NCBI GenBank assembly: GCA_027943335.1
Contig: BSBK01006353.1
Span: 124,001 to 188,000, forward strand
Reading direction: 5' to 3'
From: Chamaecyparis obtusa
Taxonomy: Eukaryota > Streptophyta > Pinopsida > Cupressales > Cupressaceae
Length of the DNA: 64,000 nucleotides
In this document: positions 12,025-24,940 of the stretch, one piece after another
Position numbering within the stretch: position 1 is the stretch's first letter
Layout: each line of letters opens with the position of its first letter
Notes under the pieces: model-generated
The model's input: the letters and a program-made list of their open reading frames with translations, nothing else
Database searches by the model: none
What the model was told of the DNA's origin: nothing
Made by a program: the position numbers and the translations under genes

Positions 12025-14013
12025 CTACACCCCCTTGAGATTTTTTGGTGCAGACACTTTCCTAATTGCTTCAACTCTCTCTGGATCAATTCTTATTCCA
12101 TCTTTTGATACAATGTGTCCTAGAAGCTTTCCCTCTTTGACTACAAAGTTACATTTTTTAGGATTCAGGGACACACCATACTCCAGAGCTTTGACAAAAA
12201 TCTTTTCTAGGTGTGAACAATGATCATGAGCCTTCTTGGAATAAGCCGTTAGGTCATCTTGATACACAACCATAAACAAGTCTATGTACTCTTTGAAAGC
12301 AACATCCATGGCTCTTTGAAAAGTTTCTCCAGCATTTTTGAGACCAAATGGCATTCTGACATACACATATGTTCCCCAAGGTGTTGTGAATGCAGTTTTG
12401 AATTGTTCAGATTCTTTCACCAACACCTGGTTATATCCAGAGAAGCCATCCATCATAGACAATAACTCACAACCAGTGACCTTGTGCAACATTGCCTCCA
12501 TATTAGGCAGTGAATAATTATCTTTCAATGATGCAACATTCAAATTTCTGAAGTCTACACACAACCTAATGTCACCATTCTTCTTTCTAACTGGGACTAA
12601 ATTAGATACCCAAGTTGAATGCCTTATAGGTTGAATTATTCCTACATCACTCAACTTAACTAGCTCCTGCTGCATCTTAGGAGCCAACAATGGGTTAATG
12701 GGCCTTTTCTTTTGTCTGAATGGTTTGACATCCTGCTTTAATGGGATTTCATGTTGGAAAAGGTCCTCTCTATAGGCTTTTAGGTCATCATAAGACCATG
12801 CAAACACATGCTTGTACCTTCTCAACAACCTTATCAAATTATCTTTCAATTGAGGGGTTAATCCTTTTCCAATATAGACCATTTGAGGAGCACTATGTGA
12901 TCCCAAATTCACTTCCTCCAAATCTTCTACATTAGTATTACTTATCTTTGACATATGATCATTTTGGCTACTATACAATGCTTTTAACTCAGTTAAGCCT
13001 TTAGGAATACTATTTGAATTCAGCTGAATCACCTCATTTCCCATGATCATACCCTTGCCTTCAATTTCCTCAACCAAAGTGTTGCAGTCTATAGGTTGAT
13101 CCTCATATATGTGAAGACATTGAATAAATCTCAGGATGCCATGATCATCCTCAAAAACCTGCCAATTGTAAATGTTGTCTGCAACAACTAGTCTACTTTT
13201 CACTTCAAGAATTGATACTCCAAACAAAGTTGAATCATCCCTTTTTAGAGCAATATTGGCCAGAAAATCGGCCATTATGTTATTTGATCTTTCTACCCAG
13301 CATATATTGAAAGCATCAAACATTTCAATCTGATCCCATACCACATGTTTATACAATTTCAATCTATCATTCTTGACAACATATTTAGATTGAACTTGTG
13401 CCACCACAAGCTCAGAATCACCAAAAACCTTTAAACATTTTATCCCATGTTTGATAGCAATATTCAATCCCAAAGACAATGCCTCATATTTAGCAGTATT
13501 ATTTGTACATTGAAAAGTCAATGAGAATGAATACTTAAAAGTAGTACCTGATGGAGATATGAATAAGACCCCAGCTCCTGAGCCTTCTTTTGAGCATGCT
13601 CCATCAAAATACATCTGCCATAGTCCATCTTGTTGTTCCTTTAATTCTGCAACTAGTAGATCTACCTCTTCCACTGGTGGGACAATTTCTTCTAACTTGA
13701 AATTCTCCATGTCAACATCCACACAACAATTTAAATGATCATCATTTATTTCAATCATATGTGGAGTTCTACCTTCTCTAGATACTTTCACATTGTCACC
13801 ATCAATATTGAAAGTTGCAAAGGACAAATCACATTGGATACTACCTCCCATCTGAGCAATCCACTTCCTTGACAACAACATCCCATAATGAGGGGGAATA
13901 TCTACCACTAGAACACTCATTGTTAACAACTTGTTAGGGAAAGCTGTCAACCTATAAGGAAGTTCTTTTGTAGTACCAATAATAGGGACCTCTCTTGAAT
14001 CCATAGCTGACAT
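12025..14013 (-). pseudogene. Gypsy-1 archaeal-type RNase H followed by reverse transcriptase
   Basis: This 662-residue open frame starts in the end of protease. Residues about 130-257 (13626-13243) form an RNase H of the archaeal type with all four acidic residues: D137 (MYFDGA), E177 (KYEAL), D199 (FGDSEL), D249 (MADFLAN). A linker follows, then RT from about residue 380: CVDFRNLN (485-492), catalytic aspartate D522 in MMDGFSGY, PFGLKN (555-560) and YQDD (584-587). After RT come the usual NPKKC and GHIVSKDGI motifs. Placing this RNase H before RT differs from element B in the same window, where it comes after the classical RNase H. The frame itself is intact; the copy is dead because of its neighbours. 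An initiating ATG here is not implied: an intact element would read through from gag. Confidence 0.93.
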
Positions 14014-14189
14014 CTACCATGAGGTGCATCTACTTTTAGACCCAAGGATCTCATTATTTTTGTAGGCATAACATTATTAGAGGCTCCTGAATCAATCATA
14101 CACTTTCTTAACAACTTTCCATTCACTATTAAGGACAAAAAGAAAGGGTCAACTATTCCTAACACAACATTTGTAGCATTAGCATCCAA
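13947..14189 (-). pseudogene. Gypsy-1 aspartic protease (N-terminal part, frameshifted)
   Basis: Carries the active site DSGAS in MIDSGASNNVMP, followed by a family-typical loop. The frame then shifts near 14010; the rest of protease (GTTKELPY ... MLLSRKWIAQMGG) is read at the start of the 14013-12025 frame. It belongs to the same frame as gag, separated by a TAG at 14226-14228. It would cut the polyprotein. Confidence 0.9.
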
Positions 14190-14225
14190 ATAAATTTGAG
14201 GGATCTCAGAGATGATCTCCCCACA

Positions 14226-14879
14226 CTAATTCTCAATTGAATCACCCTCTACAGCTATTTCATTAGCCTTGGTGGAACTTTGGGTATCAGAAGAAAAGGC
14301 TCCTTTTATCCAACTCAAAGCCTTAACTTTATGCTCCTCTATCCTCATCATTTCTAATAAGGGGATCTTGACAGTGATTTGTGACAACAATTTGCTCATG
14401 TCAATGGGAACATACTTGGGGTCAACTACGTCCTGCCCAATGGCAGTGATCTCTTTATCCTCTTCATGTGTAACCACATTGGGACTATCTTTGCTCTGAC
14501 TTTTTTCTTTCTCTTGTAAAGGAGAAACAACATCCACAAGAGGTTTAGCTTTTACTTTGTAGGCCACAATTGGCTTTGTGAAGTTGATATTCTTCTTCAA
14601 CTTGGTCTTGTTAGTAATGTCAGTAACCTTTTGCTTATTTTGGGCTTGCTTTTCATCCCTTTCTATTTTCTTGATGAAAATTACAGCAAGCCTACCACTT
14701 GGACTACCTACCACCCTATTTCTCAAATTCTAGTTGCTTTTAACTTGGGACACCATGTCTGTTGTGATTTATGCAATCTCTTCATTAGAAGGTCTTCTCA
14801 ACATTACTGACCCATCACTTCTCAAAGTATTGCACTGAACTACATCAAGGTGATTATCTTCTTCATCAGAAAACACTTG
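14226..14879 (-). pseudogene. Gypsy-1 gag-protease linker (lysine/glutamine-rich, broken)
   Basis: Same frame as gag and protease. It is interrupted by three stops between 14880 and 14726 and one at 14226, each of which replaces a codon that would be CAG or CAA by one C-to-T change. The 14726-14226 part is charged and low in complexity (KKIERDEKQAQNKQK) and shows no domain I recognise. Confidence 0.7.
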
Positions 14880-16883
14880 CTAATGGTAAACCTCATTCTT
14901 GACTTGGGAACTGCCAACATCTTGGTTTTCATCTTCATCTGTAGAGTCTAACTCATCATATATGTATGAAGAAGTCATACCATACCCCTGATCATCATAA
15001 GTATCATCATTGTTATTACCTTGATCTCCATCTGCAGAAACATTTTGAGCAATAGCACAGTAGTAGGGATCATGAGGTGATTGGAAAACAATGCACCATG
15101 GGACATCATCATTCATATTCACTGCATTTCTGTGCAAAGGGTCAGGGGTCTTTTCATTTGGTTTATCCTTTCTTTCAGGAAGCACTGGCTTCCCATCCTT
15201 CCATTGAGTATTATAGGGATAGTTCTGCATTCTTGGAAACTTATTAAAGTTATTGAAAGATGGCTTGTCATTTCCTTGCACTCTACTATTTCTTGCTTCA
15301 CCAGGCTTTAAATCCTTTATTGCTTTCAAGATTTGTTTCAAACTATCATCATCTTTTGGCTTTGCATCAGGTTTCCCTGGCTCTCTTCTGTTTGAGATTG
15401 ATGGCTGACAATCTTCTCTCCTTCCCAACTTCCCTAATATCCTTCGATTGCTCTCTATATTAATAGCCAATTTATAAGCCTCTGGAAGATTCCTAGGATT
15501 CTTATCCCTCAAAAGATATCCCATCTTTGAATCAAAAGCATTCAAGTATGTAACAAGACATACTTTGTCATCCAATTTGATAACTTGCAACAATTTATGC
15601 ATGGCCTTCTGAAATCTAACATTGAATTCAACAACACCCTCATTTGAATTTTTCTTGATGTTGTTAAACTCATTAAGCATGAAGCCTTCATTGGTTTTAT
15701 CACCATACTGTTCCTTGAAAGACTACCTAAACTGATTCCATGAACATATGCTGGCATGAGGTAAATTTCTAAACCAATCTCTAGCATCTTTAGTTAGAGA
15801 TTGAACAAAAAGCTTCATGATCACATCATCAGGCTCAATATTGTAGTCATCTATCACATCAATGAAACTTTTCAAATGCTCTTCACAAGTAACTGCATTG
15901 CTTCCAGTGAATTTTGGGAGCTTCTTCCTAATTTCATCACGGATGGGATTTGGATAACCAGGAATTCCAATAAAAACCAATTGCTTATGTCTCTCATGAA
16001 TGGGACCTACTTGAGATGGATCACCACCTAAAGATGTAGATGTTTGAGTATTAGAAATATTAGGAGTCTTAGGCATACCTGAAGTGTTGGCAGTGTTCGA
16101 TACATTTTCTCCTTGTGCTTGAGAAATGGAAAGGGTATTAGCATGTCCAGAAGATTGCCTAAGGAAGTCAATCTTCCTCTTCATTTTTGCAGCAGTGGCT
16201 TCAAGCTCTGCCTTTTCTAACTCTTTGGCCAACAATTCTTGTTTTCTTTTTGCTTCTTCCAAGTCGGCCTCTAATCTTGCTGCCTGATCCATGGACATCT
16301 TTGCATGATTTGTTTCATTTATTGAAACTCCCACAACCTTTTGTTTACTTTTGTCCCTAGGGTTTCTTGTCTCATAGATCTTGTGGATGAAAGGTTGATC
16401 TTCTGCTTGTTCTGTCACATGATCTTGATTCATGGCCTCAAGATCCAACAATTGTCTCTTCAATTGCTCAGCTCTAATCATAGCATGTCTGATCTTTTCC
16501 TCTTTCTCCTTGTCTCTTTTCTGTCTTAAATGGATCTATTCCTGGACTGTCCTCTCCAACTCATAGACCTCTTCAAAAATTTCTTTTGACTCAGGGAGAG
16601 TAGTCTTAGACTCAACATCTCCTACTTGAACCTCGTCTTCATATTGGTTCAGACCCAAATCAATAGCCTCCTCATATTCAGAGGTATTCCCTTCTTGATT
16701 CACTTGAATAAATTGGATTTGTTCCTCTTGTCTAGTATCTTCTCTATGTTTCTGAGCATGAAACATATTTCTATTTCTTCTTCCTCTCTTTGTCTGACCA
16801 GGCCTAGAAGTACTTGGAATACCTTCTCCCAATCTGTCCTCAGGAAGCTTATTTCTTTGAGACCTAGTACCTCTGTAACTCAT
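14880..16883 (-). pseudogene. Gypsy-1 gag (broken)
   Basis: The start is ATG 16883 (MSYRGTRSQRNK), 168 bp inside the primer-binding site. In-frame stops at 16536-16538 and near 15721 split the protein into three parts. Residues from about 16440 to 16170 form a long charged helix, probably coiled coil (RLEADLEEAKRKQELLAKELEK). The retrotransposon gag fold follows, from KLPKFTG across the stop near 15721 to about 15480 (FVQSLTKDARDWFRNLP, then FNNIKKNSNEGVVEF). The C-terminus is basic then acidic; no clear CCHC knuckle is visible. In a live element this protein would form the particle. Confidence 0.88.
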
Positions 16884-17051
16884 CTTGTGAATGATTTTCT
16901 AACGAGTACTGCAGTAGAGATTGTTAGAGTCGCCACCCAAAATTTGGGAATTCTTCTTTAAAATATAGGCACCAATGGTAACCAGCTGGTTTGTATAGGG
17001 TAGGAGCCCTAGCTCAACTAAACCCTACAACTTCGCAAAATATTTCTTACA

Positions 17052-17072
17052 ACTCCCCAGCAGAGTCTCTAG
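17052..17072 (-). other. Primer-binding site of Gypsy-1 (tRNA-Arg-like, decayed)
   Basis: On the minus strand the element reads ACTCTGCTGGGGAG two to four bases after the LTR end. This resembles the site used by several plant Tat-type elements, with a few changes at its start. The tRNA identity is from memory of the family and not tested. Confidence 0.65.
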
Positions 17073-17074
17073 TC

Positions 17075-20000
17075 TGTTAGGGATTTTTCTTGTCGGTCAA
17101 ACTTGGCAAGGACATTGGCTTGATTCTCAGTAAATAGGTTTCCAAGTTTGCAAGAAAATCCTAATTGATGAGGATTGGATAAGATCCTCCTTCTGCTTTG
17201 AGCTCCATAGGACTCAGGCGGGTATTGCCTACAAATAGGTTACTATCTTTCAAGTAAACTATGGAATGGTGGATTAGGTCTTCATTATCATGCTATTGAG
17301 TTTATTAGAGGTGCTTTTATGGATGACAATCCTGAAAATAGCTGAGAACAACCTATTGCAGGATATGACTAATGAAACTCCTAGCATGATAACATGAAAA
17401 ATGGTATAAGGGTGATGAGTCCTTCTTCTTTTTATGAGTGAAACTCAAGGAAGGCTAACCTTTGATTCACTCTTCAAGGAATCAACAACTATGGATTGTA
17501 AAACATCAGGGACAGTACTATTTTTTAGGTACATGAACATGAAATGAAATGGTATTGATAGTGATGAATTTTGTGTTTGATGACTAAAAGGTGTTTGGAT
17601 AGCAGAGATCAGATCAGTGCCTAATCCTTTGGGCAAAGAGTCTAACATAAATCAATAGAGGAATTTCTAGGAAATACAATGATATGCCTTACAAACCACA
17701 TACAATTTGGATAGAATTCCTTACAAACTATCTTCTCAATCTAGGTTTGCTACCATCAAGATCTTCCACAGATGTATTTATTCTTTGAAATTGCACATAA
17801 GGATTTAATTCTCCCCTTGAAAAAAACTCATGAAATAATTAAATAGCTGCCTTACAACTAGTATGTTCCAAATGCCTTACAAATAGAGACATACAAGAAT
17901 AAACACAAAGCAAAGAGACAATAACAGAACCAAGGTATAAATTGTATTGTATTTCATGGAAGTGTATCAATACATACAAGTAAACTCTTTACTCAAAATC
18001 ATAGGATCAATAATCTACTCTGCAAAGCTTGCATTATTAGCATTCAACTATCAAGAATATTGGAACCAAAGAATAGAATCCCTTGGATTGCCAAAGATTG
18101 GAACCAGGAACCAAAAAAGATGGGAAAACCAGAAAACTAGGAGACCCAAAAAGTTTTAGAACCATTACAAAATTAGGGCTTTTATTACTTATACCACTAG
18201 CTATCTTGGATTCCCAAATAGGTTAGGATGCAACAAGCTTCAGATAGCTAGGGTTAGGGTTTCACCCACTAAATCAACCAATATCAAACAATAATTAATT
18301 CCAGGGGAGAAAACCAAGCAACTTGGACAAACGGACCCAAAATTGATCTTCATCATTGAAAATCCTCTGATTTGTACCCAAGATCATGCAAAAACCATGC
18401 CTTTTCAGTCTGTTTGTACACCTACAACACACCTCAAGCTTTACCCATGTCCATTTCATGATGAAACAGGCATCTACAAACAATCATCAAACCCTCTAGA
18501 CCACCCTGCAGTAGTTGACACAACAACTTCATCAAATCCTGCCGCAAAAACCATAAATTATGGTCCTTTCTCTCACTGAGAAACTCTCTAAAAATTTGAA
18601 TTTGAATAACAACAGTCACATTCATGGTGCCAGCAGAAAATCAGCGGTCAAAATTTAAACCTGAGCTATCTTTATATCGTGACTGTCAGATCTCTTTATT
18701 TCCTAGGCTTTATGTTTTTAACTCAACCAGATACCTCGAGTTACCCCTAGCGACCATGTGACAAGGCTTTTTCCTGTTCATGAGATGAAAAATTAACTCA
18801 CCATTTAACTCTATGACCTAGCGAACAAAGGGAAACATTTAACCTTGGTTTCTTATTTGGTGAACGGGCAACAAAAGGTCTTCGCCAGTTTGTAGGACAT
18901 TTAAAGTCATCACTAAAACTTCTAGCGACCACACGACCCTTCTTCGCTACATCACCAAACCTTTCAGAACTCCACTAATTTTCCTCACTAATGAGCGAAC
19001 TATTTTGAAACTTGTCAGAGCCACTAAGAATTTTGTTAGAACCGCTAGACTCCTAGACCCCACCTGGGCCCACCTTATGACACTTGTCACCATGTTACTT
19101 GCTGATCATGCTCAATCATCTCTGACATAGGACCCACATGCCTGACCCTTTTGAAAATGGATGGCAGGCGTAAGATCTCATGGCTCTGACACCTTCCATG
19201 AGAACTTACGCCGACTGTGGATTTTGTCCTTGTCACCGACCTTTCTGACAATGGCCCCACTCTGCAGTATTCCTTGTCATCCTCTAGCTCATCCAATAAG
19301 AACATGACACCATAGTGACACATGGAAATTGGTCCCACTTTCCTTGGCTAACCTTAACCTTCTATCAATTTGGCGAACATGCAACCAAAGAAACCCTTCA
19401 CCCATTCGTGAGAACTTTGAGAGCACGACTAGAAAATTTAGCAATTCCACAAACACTATTCACCAAACCACTGAGTCTTTAGACATTTCACCAAAATATC
19501 ATGCGAACCAGTGAACAAAGCATACCTTTATCAACACCACCAAAAAGACTAAAAACCTAGCGGGTCCGCATCAAGAAGATCAACGACCGTCTGAAGATCG
19601 CAAAGGCATTCAAAATTCCATCAGATTACACACTCACCGTTAGATCAAGAATCTTACCCTGGCCTGACAACTCTTTGACAAGAAATTAAATGAATGGCTG
19701 ACGCATAATCTCAAGCCTTTGACAAAACCTATCAGAACTTACGTCATTCGTCGATTCTCTGACAAGGTCAGGTCCCTTTGACACATCTAGAAACTAGGTC
19801 CCACTAACAACCACCAACACATTAATACATGGACCAATCACAGCTTGCCATATCATGCACACGTAGCAGTGGACCCGCCAAAAGAAATGATTACATCACG
19901 AAGAAGAATTAACGGTTATTGTAAAACCGCAAAGCTTTGACAAATCTCTTGCACCTTTATGACAACCGTCAGATTGAGAATGTTGTCAGAGAGACAGGCC

Positions 20001-20337
20001 CAGGAAAGACTAAGCCGGGACATAGGAAAAATTAAGGCACTGACATAGGGAAAATTAACGCCAAAAGAGTTAGGAACATTTTTCGCTGGGCGCATGAAAA
20101 CTTAGGAAAATAAAGGCTGCTAGGGAATAAAAAATTAATGCACATGCCTTTATGAAATTTTAAGTGGCCTAAAAAGTAACATGAAATTAGAATGGGACCA
20201 AGGGTAATTAGGGTTTCTTTATTCAATGGTTAGATTTTTGAATTTCAAACAAGGGTTTTAGCCAGAAAATAGGGAAAAACCAGCTACAGAAACCAAAAGA
20301 AAAATGGGAGGGCCATGAAACTTTGTAGGTGCCAACA
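17075..20337 (-). repeat. Gypsy-1 5' LTR (3263 bp)
   Basis: Plus-strand ends TGTTAGGG and GCCAACA are imperfect inverted repeats. It adjoins the primer-binding site on one side and TATAC (a possible target duplication whose partner is off the window) on the other. It is uninterrupted and so shows the empty site of the copia insertion near 17730. No coding content is supported. Confidence 0.92.
18670..18677 (-). promoter_or_regulatory. TATA-like box in Gypsy-1 5' LTR
   Basis: TATAAAG on the minus strand, kept in the other LTR at 8301-8307. It would give a U3 of about 1.66 kb and an R/U5 of about 1.6 kb. Position-based inference only. Confidence 0.35.
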
Positions 20338-22148
20338 TATACCTCTGATCTCTATCGGTCTTCATCATCATCACCATCAGTTAACAACTGCATGCTTGAT
20401 TTTACTATTTTAGTTTCTTTCCTTCACACATGATAAAGTAAATGGATTATGTGGATAAGTTTATGATTCTGAAATCAATTCAAGATTGTTTTAATTAATG
20501 TTGATTCACCTCATCTCTCATCATCCAAGTGTGTTCAACACAAGCCCCTTTCCACAAAAGTTTTCCCTCTTTTTCTGTGCGTAGGAGATATGTGGCATCT
20601 GTGTAGAAGGATTTATGGAAAGTCCTAATTGAGAGATATACTTGACAGTGGTTTCATAAAAAAGCATAGGGTCAAAGGTGAATGGATTCTCTCTTAACCT
20701 CTTTTTTCAAGATGAAATTTAGTTTATAGATTGGTCACTATATTCTCTTCCTAGATTTGGTCTCAGAAATGAGTTTCAGTACAAAACCTATCTATACTTG
20801 CAAAACTCTGTGTGTGTGTTGCATTTTTAAATTTTATTTGCATAGTAATCTTCCATAAAAGTGAAAGATTACTACATTTTCCTAGTACTTAAGCCTCCTT
20901 GAGCCTAGTGGGTCAACTTCCTTCCAATGTATCAAAGGATATAGGTGTGAGCTTCCTATTTTTCCCATCCATCCTAGTGAATGTCCCTCACCCCTATTTT
21001 CTTTTATTGCAATGACTATGCAAATATATTTTAAAAATTCAAAATATAGGGTTAAGTAGAGAGAAGACAATTTTTTGCATATACAAGATGACTATTGAAT
21101 GAAAAACTTATTTTAGGACTAGATCTAAGAACCAAATATTGTAACCGACTTTCAAAATAAATTTTGGACAAAAGAAAGAGAATTGGGGCAACTGTCTCAC
21201 CTTTGTCCAAGACAAGGGTGACTTACTCACCTTTGTCTAGGATAGGTGTGTCTTACATTCCTTTGTCTTGGAACTTTTTGATGAACCAATTATAGACTGC
21301 AACCATTCTCTTAATCCATTTGTGTCTCTTCTTACACATTTTCCCCTAATTCCCAGACACAAAAAAAAGGAAAAATGTTATGTAGAAAGAGGTTTTCCTA
21401 AGTGAAACCCCAATTTAGGAATCAACCTTGAAATAGAAATAAAATATGCTTAAAAGGAAAGTGTGCTAATATATAAGAGAGGTTTGATATAAAATGAATT
21501 CTCATACCTTCATAAACCTTCTTAATGTCAAAATGATCATAAATATGCTTGATGTTCTCTTTGGTGTTGACTTTAGGATAGGAAGATCACAAATGCTTGG
21601 ATATGCAAATTTATACTTGGTGTTCTATGCCTTGAATTCTTGATCTCTTGCCTTAGGACTTGAAATTCTTGAGAGCTTGAATGCTTAATGAATTCTTGAT
21701 CTATCTTGAATGAAGTTGGATTTCATCTTGTTTCTTGTTAAATTATCTTGATGTTTAATGAGTGCTTGTCTTGTCTTTAATGAAGTTGAATTTCTTCTTG
21801 TATCTTGTTGAATTCTCTTGATGCCTAATGAATACTTCCCAAAATGAGGGAGGTATCTTTGTTTATACACATCTCCTAGCCATTTATGGGTGCAAAACTC
21901 AAAGGATACCTACACATATCTTGGAATCCTACTAAAAAAATAATTTTACCCAATTCAAATTTGAGGCCAAACATTTGGGACGGGACAACCCAAAGTTGCC
22001 CTTGTACTCCTGGGCAGTTTCCCTTATTTTCCCAAAGTGAACCTAAATGTGGACCAGAGGTCTTATTTTGAGTAGGGATGTGGAGAATATGCACAAAATT
22101 GAGGTTGGATCAAGCATAATAGGAAACAAAGTTGTGGAATAGTAAAAT
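20338..22148. other. Gene-free flank right of Gypsy-1
   Basis: AT-rich sequence with no coding frame that resembles a protein. It includes a diverged tandem duplication at 21685-21830. I see nothing else to name here. Confidence 0.6.
21685..21830. repeat. Diverged tandem repeat, period about 70 bp
   Basis: Two units beginning TTAATGA at about 21685 and 21754, and a third start at about 21825, each with TGAAGTTG and TCTTGTT in the same order. Confidence 0.6.
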
Positions 22149-22385
22149 ATGGCCCAACTAAGTAAGAAATTATATGGGGATACAATTTACGATGCTACAA
22201 CCTTAATTATTTATAAAAATATAGTGATTCATTCAAGGACAAAACATATTAAGATTAAGTATCCTTTTCTAAGGGAGAAAGTTGTAGACAAAGAGGTGAA
22301 GCTACAATATGTTGAGACTAAGGATAAAAATGTAGACATTTTCACAAAACCTTTGTCTGTGAATACGTTTAAGCATATCCAATAG
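22149..22385 (+). pseudogene. copia RNase H C-terminal remnant
   Basis: The frame contains IVIHSRTKHIKIKYPFLRE and then VDIFTKPLS, the conserved end of copia pol; it resembles residues at 5650-5790 of the complete copia element. Everything upstream of it is missing, so this is a fragment of a different copia family. It lies before a polypurine-like GGGGGAG at 22668-22674. Confidence 0.8.
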
Positions 22386-22674
22386 AATTTTGGAATGATT
22401 TCTCCCTCCTCTTGATTCAAGATGAAGTACATGTTGATGAGGAATGGTGATCTTGCTAGAAGTAGTCCTAGTGGTCTTGCAAAATAATTTTTAGATGGGT
22501 AATGACATGAAGGGAGAAAGAGACCCTAGACAAAAGGAATTCAAAATGCTATATCTATTAAAATAAGTTATTTTCATTTTCCATTGATGTCAAAGGGTGT
22601 GAAAGAAAACTAAAATTATATATATTTGAAGTGGTTAAAATGCTCATAAGCAATATTTGTATCATTTGGGGGAG

Positions 22675-24449
22675 TTTGAGACATGTATGGTTTGTGTTGG
22701 CGTGACAAGAATTTTTTTTGGTTTTCCATCAATAAAGAGGTATATTTTTGAATATATATTATCATTGATGTCAAAGGTATGCCAAAGGAGTTTAGTTAGT
22801 GTTGAAGTATCTCATTGTGAAGTTGAATCAACATATACTTGTATACCCACAATTATCAAAATTACATTAGTAATGTCATTCTAGAAGTATGATGACAAGC
22901 GATGAGGGTATTTCACTTGTATAATGCTAATAATACCATCATATATTTATTCTAGTCATTGAAGGTGATCTAGAAGCATTTAGGGTATGTTCCTTAGTCA
23001 ACATTTGTCAACTTATTCTATATTTCATTCTTGTGAAATTGAGAGTTATGACCTATAAATTGGAAGGATAATTAAGCTACATATGAAGTGTCATATTCTA
23101 GAGTTTCAATGGTTGAGATTTTCTAGAAAGAAAGTTAGTAATGAGAGAGTTTTAACTATGTGAGATGGTAGACTTAGTTGCTATTCTGAATCGATGCACT
23201 ATAAGATTTTAATGTGCACTAGTTGGAGGTAGCGTGTGGATGTACTTTGGGACTAGATTTAAGTCTACACTAGGAAATGCATAGCATGTCCCTTATTATA
23301 GAATAATGTATGTGATTTTGTACCTAGCCTATCACACATTTGGTGTAAGGTTTAGGCATATGAGTAAGATTAATGCATATGTAAGTTGGTCAAAAGTATC
23401 AGATCAATATAGTATGATGATGATAGTAAGAATATTTGGACGAGTCAACATGGTTGAGAAGCAATTCAAAAGTATTATAAGTATCTGTTGCACCTTATTT
23501 TTTGAAGTTCATGATGAACATATTTTGCATACCTTGAAGAGTGCAAAAATATAGATTAAATCTTGTATGTTTCAAGGAGTTCAAGTGAATATCAGTGAAG
23601 TAGTTGAGTCTTAGTTTTCACTTGTGGTTTGATAAAATTATCTAAATCACAAACAATGCATTTTCTAAGACAATGTCTTGACACTTTGGTCTGCGTTCCT
23701 CTGCATTGCAAGATTCAGTATTATGGTTAGGAAGTTAATATTATCAAGAATTTAGGAGGGTACATATAGGTTTCATGAAATAACATCTTCTACAAAAAAA
23801 GTTAGACTTGACTTTTCTTTGGATTGCACCAAGGAAGAGTAAAGTGTCTCAAATGCTAGCTAGAATCTTTGTATTCCTCTAGATTGATAGATATGACTAT
23901 GCAAATTTTAGGAAATTCTCAATAAGGTCTAGAATATGGTCCATGAAAGTTTCAGATGTGTTAGTATACCACAATGTAAAATTCAAAGGATTAGGTTTGT
24001 CATAGTTTATTTGGGATACTCTATATTTTTATTAGTACAAGTTTTGTTCTCTACTTGCATTAGCACTTAACTATTAGAAACTACATAATAATATTGTGGA
24101 CACATTATAAGCTAAACAATGCTCAAATATTAATTTGCACAATGGTCTTTTCCTCTCTATGGTAGTACAAAGAATTGGAGTTGATAGTTTTGGTGAGTTA
24201 TTATTGTTGGGCCAATAAATTTGTTACCTTCACTTGTGGTTTGATCTTTGATCATTTAAATTTTCTTTGGAGGATGCATTAGGATTTTTTTGGTCGATAT
24301 TATGTCTTAGGTTGATCTAAACTCATTATATTTCATAATCGTTGTGGTTGAAGTCGACAAGTAAAGTGTTTCATGCTTTTTATTTAAAGCTTTCTTGGAG
24401 CCAATAGAGTTGATGTTTTGAGATGTTGCAAAGTGTATATATATATATC

Positions 24450-24494
<45 letters not shown>

Positions 24495-24940
24495 ATCAAT
24501 TCATTTGAGATGTGAATTAATTGGTAAAGGGTGATAAAAAGGGAATTGTAACATCTGCATATGAAAAATGCATCATTATAACAATTCAAGCTCATGTTGT
24601 CAATTCTTTAAAGACATTTGGTAGATAGGGAGAAGTGATCTTCCTTTGGAATAGCCATAGAAACAATTTCTTTAGGGAGTCTTTGCTTCCTTGGGTTGTA
24701 TCTCTAAAAAATGTTCTAATATTTGTTCATATATTGTGAGATTTATCACTATGATTTTTTATTTATTGGGTTCTCCATAAAAAATTTGGTGTCCTTATGT
24801 GCAATGTGTGGTGTATTATTTACTTTTGTTTTTCATTTTGGAAGATTTTATTTTGATGTTTAAGATTCAAATGGAATCATTTGAGTTCAAGTAAATACCG
24901 ATTCACCCCCTGTCAATATTCCAATGTGTTACACACACAT
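22675..24940 (+). repeat. Possible 3' LTR of the copia remnant
   Basis: The stretch begins after a polypurine-like tract that follows the RNase H remnant, and ends near ATTCACCCCCTGTC (about 24899), a sequence type often found close to copia LTR 3' ends. No partner LTR is in the window, so the boundaries are guesses. It contains no gene. Confidence 0.35.
24434..24496. repeat. Microsatellite (TA)n-(TG)n-(TATG)n
   Basis: A compound run of TA, then TG, then ATGT units. Confidence 0.95.

Larger units (their letters stand above)
1..20337 (-). mobile_element. Gypsy-1: Ty3/gypsy LTR retrotransposon (left LTR cut by window edge, copia nested inside)
   Basis: The element reads on the minus strand: 5' LTR 17075-20337, primer-binding site 17052-17072, gag 16883-14880, protease 14189-13947, archaeal-type RNase H and RT 14013-12025, classical RNase H and integrase 11949-10139, 3' LTR 9968 to beyond position 1. 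Without the copia insertion, 3106 bp of the left LTR are in the window; adding the 151 bp missing at the edge gives about 3257 bp against 3263 bp for the right LTR, which supports the boundaries. The coding frame is continuous apart from stop codons, one frameshift near 14010 and one between 10699 and 10390. LTR divergence is about 10% (about 15 differences in 150 bp, 8041-8190 against 18411-18560), so this is an old copy. The dual RNase H points to the Tat side of Ty3/gypsy (family knowledge). Confidence 0.9.
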
